Positions 62,808 through 64,000 of a stretch of DNA of 64,000 nucleotides are shown piece by piece. The notes below the pieces were generated by a model. That model searched no databases and was not told the DNA's origin. It saw only the letters and a program-made list of their open reading frames with translations. Position 1 is the first letter of the stretch. Every line of letters begins with the position of its first letter. The position numbers were made by a program, and so were the translations under genes. Origin of the DNA: Bimuria novae-zelandiae CBS 107.79 (taxonomy: Eukaryota > Ascomycota > Dothideomycetes > Pleosporales > Didymosphaeriaceae); the NCBI GenBank assembly GCA_010015655.1, contig ML976725.1:199989-263988 (forward strand), written 5' to 3'.

Positions 62808-64000
62808 CAGAGTTGTCAACAAACAAAACAAACAATATTTAAAGCTAAGTTTTGCTTTGTTTGACGATTTTATGGTGTTGTAGTTTGTTTATTTAATTTT
62901 AATAGACTGTAGGGGTGCTTTTGTTTAAATTATTTATTTAAATTTTAAGAAGCTAGAGACTATAAAAGGTAATTTATATAGTAATTACTATAGTAACTCC
63001 TTCCACTCCTCTATCCTAAAGCTTTTAATAAGCGTTTCTTTGCAGTACTTTGCTATTACTATCGCGCTTAGAGGCTTAAAACCTGCCCTTATCCATCGCT
63101 GCGTACATATAAGAGTAGCTAGTAATTGTGAGCTTATTTTTCGCCTCTGTGGGTCTATTATATCGCTAGTACCTGAGAAGACTCTTTCACAGTCGCTACT
63201 AAAGGCGGGAATTAAGAGTAAGTTAATTACAAGCTGTGAAAGATGTAGGTACTTTAGCTTTAACTTAAGCTAGTACTATATAGCTATAACGCCTGTTTTA
63301 TGTTATTAAGCTATTTATAGTGGCTCTTTTAGCTACTAATTATACTTGTCCTTCGCCGCCTTAGTGCACTCGCGATCGCTAGCGTTAAGTATAAAGTTAA
63401 TAGCGTTGTTAAAGCTACTTATTAAGGGCTTTAGTAGTGTAACTAGTGTTATAGTTACGGCGTTAGTAGGCTTATAGGCTGTCTATAGTTGCAGAAACTA
63501 CGCGTGGCAGCGGTTATAGACCTTAGGTTTGTGCTACTATAAACGCTTGCAGTATATCTTATAGCGTAGGTAGAGTGCTATAGCAGTGTAGTAAACGGGT
63601 GCTTTAAGTAGCTTTTTAAAGTATTCGATCGCTTTCTTCTTCGCGGCGCGTAGGTTAATCAGCAGGTGGTCTTTAGGCGCCTTAGTTAGGGTAAAGTTAA
63701 CGCCTTTATAAGACTTAAGGCGGGCATCTAGCTTAGTAATTATAGACTCTAATATAGGAATTACCTCGTACAGCGCGCTATAACAACTACTTTTACTATA
63801 GCCTTAGAGGCGATTAGTTATAAACTTAAGCAGCTATAGTATAGCGATGTAGTCGTTAATAACTGCCTAATCTATAGCTATAAGCCTTGTTAACCTTATC
63901 TATCGTAGTGCTAATAGAAGCTTGTTACTGCAAGTTCGCGCAGTAGAGTTAGCTACTTTAGTCTTTATTATGTAGTAATTAGTATACGAGGTAATAGCTT
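62808..64000 (-). mobile_element. hAT-type DNA transposon, RIP-mutated, runs off the right edge
   Basis: A probable terminal repeat starts CAGAGTTGTCAACAAAC at 62808, preceded by the possible 8-bp duplication GTTACACG. The minus strand from 64000 to 62988 reads as the C-terminal half of a hAT transposase. The dimerisation block is clear: P-A-F-S-S-D-C-E-R-V-F-S, then D-P-Q-R-R-K-I-S-S, then W-I-R-A-G-F. The other end is outside the window, so the terminus and duplication are unconfirmed. Confidence 0.75.
62988..64000 (-). pseudogene. hAT transposase, C-terminal part, RIP-damaged
   Basis: The frame ends E-E-W-K-E-L-L followed by TAG at 62988-62990. The hAT C-terminal dimerisation region is the best-kept part (63035-63220); upstream, stops accumulate. 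The N-terminal zinc finger and catalytic region lie largely outside the window. Confidence 0.7.

Noticed and set aside
1..64000. tRNA, rRNA and CRISPR array
   Set aside because: Looked for T-loop-like GGTTCGA blocks, rRNA-like stretches and regularly spaced identical repeats; none was convincing. The 17-bp tandem units are transposon ends, not CRISPR.

Overview
This window looks like filamentous-fungus DNA (Ascomycota, Pezizomycotina; I lean towards Dothideomycetes, but that is inference). The evidence is short GT-AG introns of about 46-67 nt with CTAAC-like branch sites, HET-domain and Zn2Cys6 proteins, a GH43 hydrolase and an F-box protein. Large AT-rich blocks carry transposons mutated in the manner of repeat-induced point mutation (RIP): CpA is depleted and transposase frames are full of TAG/TAA.

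The window alternates between two compartments. Gene islands of balanced composition lie at about 3.7-28.4 kb and 41.4-53.2 kb. AT-rich transposon blocks lie at 1-3.7 kb (Ty3/gypsy LTR and gag, pogo/Fot1 remnant), 28.8-41.1 kb (complete Ty1/copia element, three pogo/Fot1 elements, one solo LTR) and 53.2-64 kb (a hAT-like end pair enclosing a nested stack of Tc1/mariner/pogo elements, then a second hAT element running off the right edge). Many boundaries are fixed by terminal inverted repeats (TIRs), LTRs and target-site duplications (TSDs).

First gene island, left to right: F-box protein (+); single-pass membrane protein with a Cys-rich ectodomain (-); tentative small Cys-rich secreted protein (-); a 1304-aa NACHT-like/ZZ-like/HET protein (-); secreted S41-family serine peptidase (+); a roughly 1283-aa coiled-coil/Zn2Cys6/HET protein (+); UPF0390 small basic protein (+); Mtc1-like protein (-); and a 986-aa RGG-rich protein (+). 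HET proteins belong to fungal non-self recognition, so 9-22 kb may be a recognition locus.

Second gene island: a dihydroxy-acid dehydratase paralogue without an evident mitochondrial presequence (+); ribosomal protein S19 (-); a secreted GH43 glycosidase (-); and an alpha/beta-hydrolase fused to a dual-specificity-type phosphatase (+).

Exon structures were rebuilt by hand from frame continuity, splice signals and family motifs. Noteworthy points: the Zn2Cys6-HET fusion; two mariner-like elements sharing a homologous accessory ORF convergent with the transposase; a ~75-100 bp dispersed repeat sitting in unusually long introns; micro-exons of 5 and 8 nt; a probable GC-AG intron; a solo LTR that escaped RIP; and an interstitial telomere-like array. 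I saw no tRNA, rRNA or CRISPR array.
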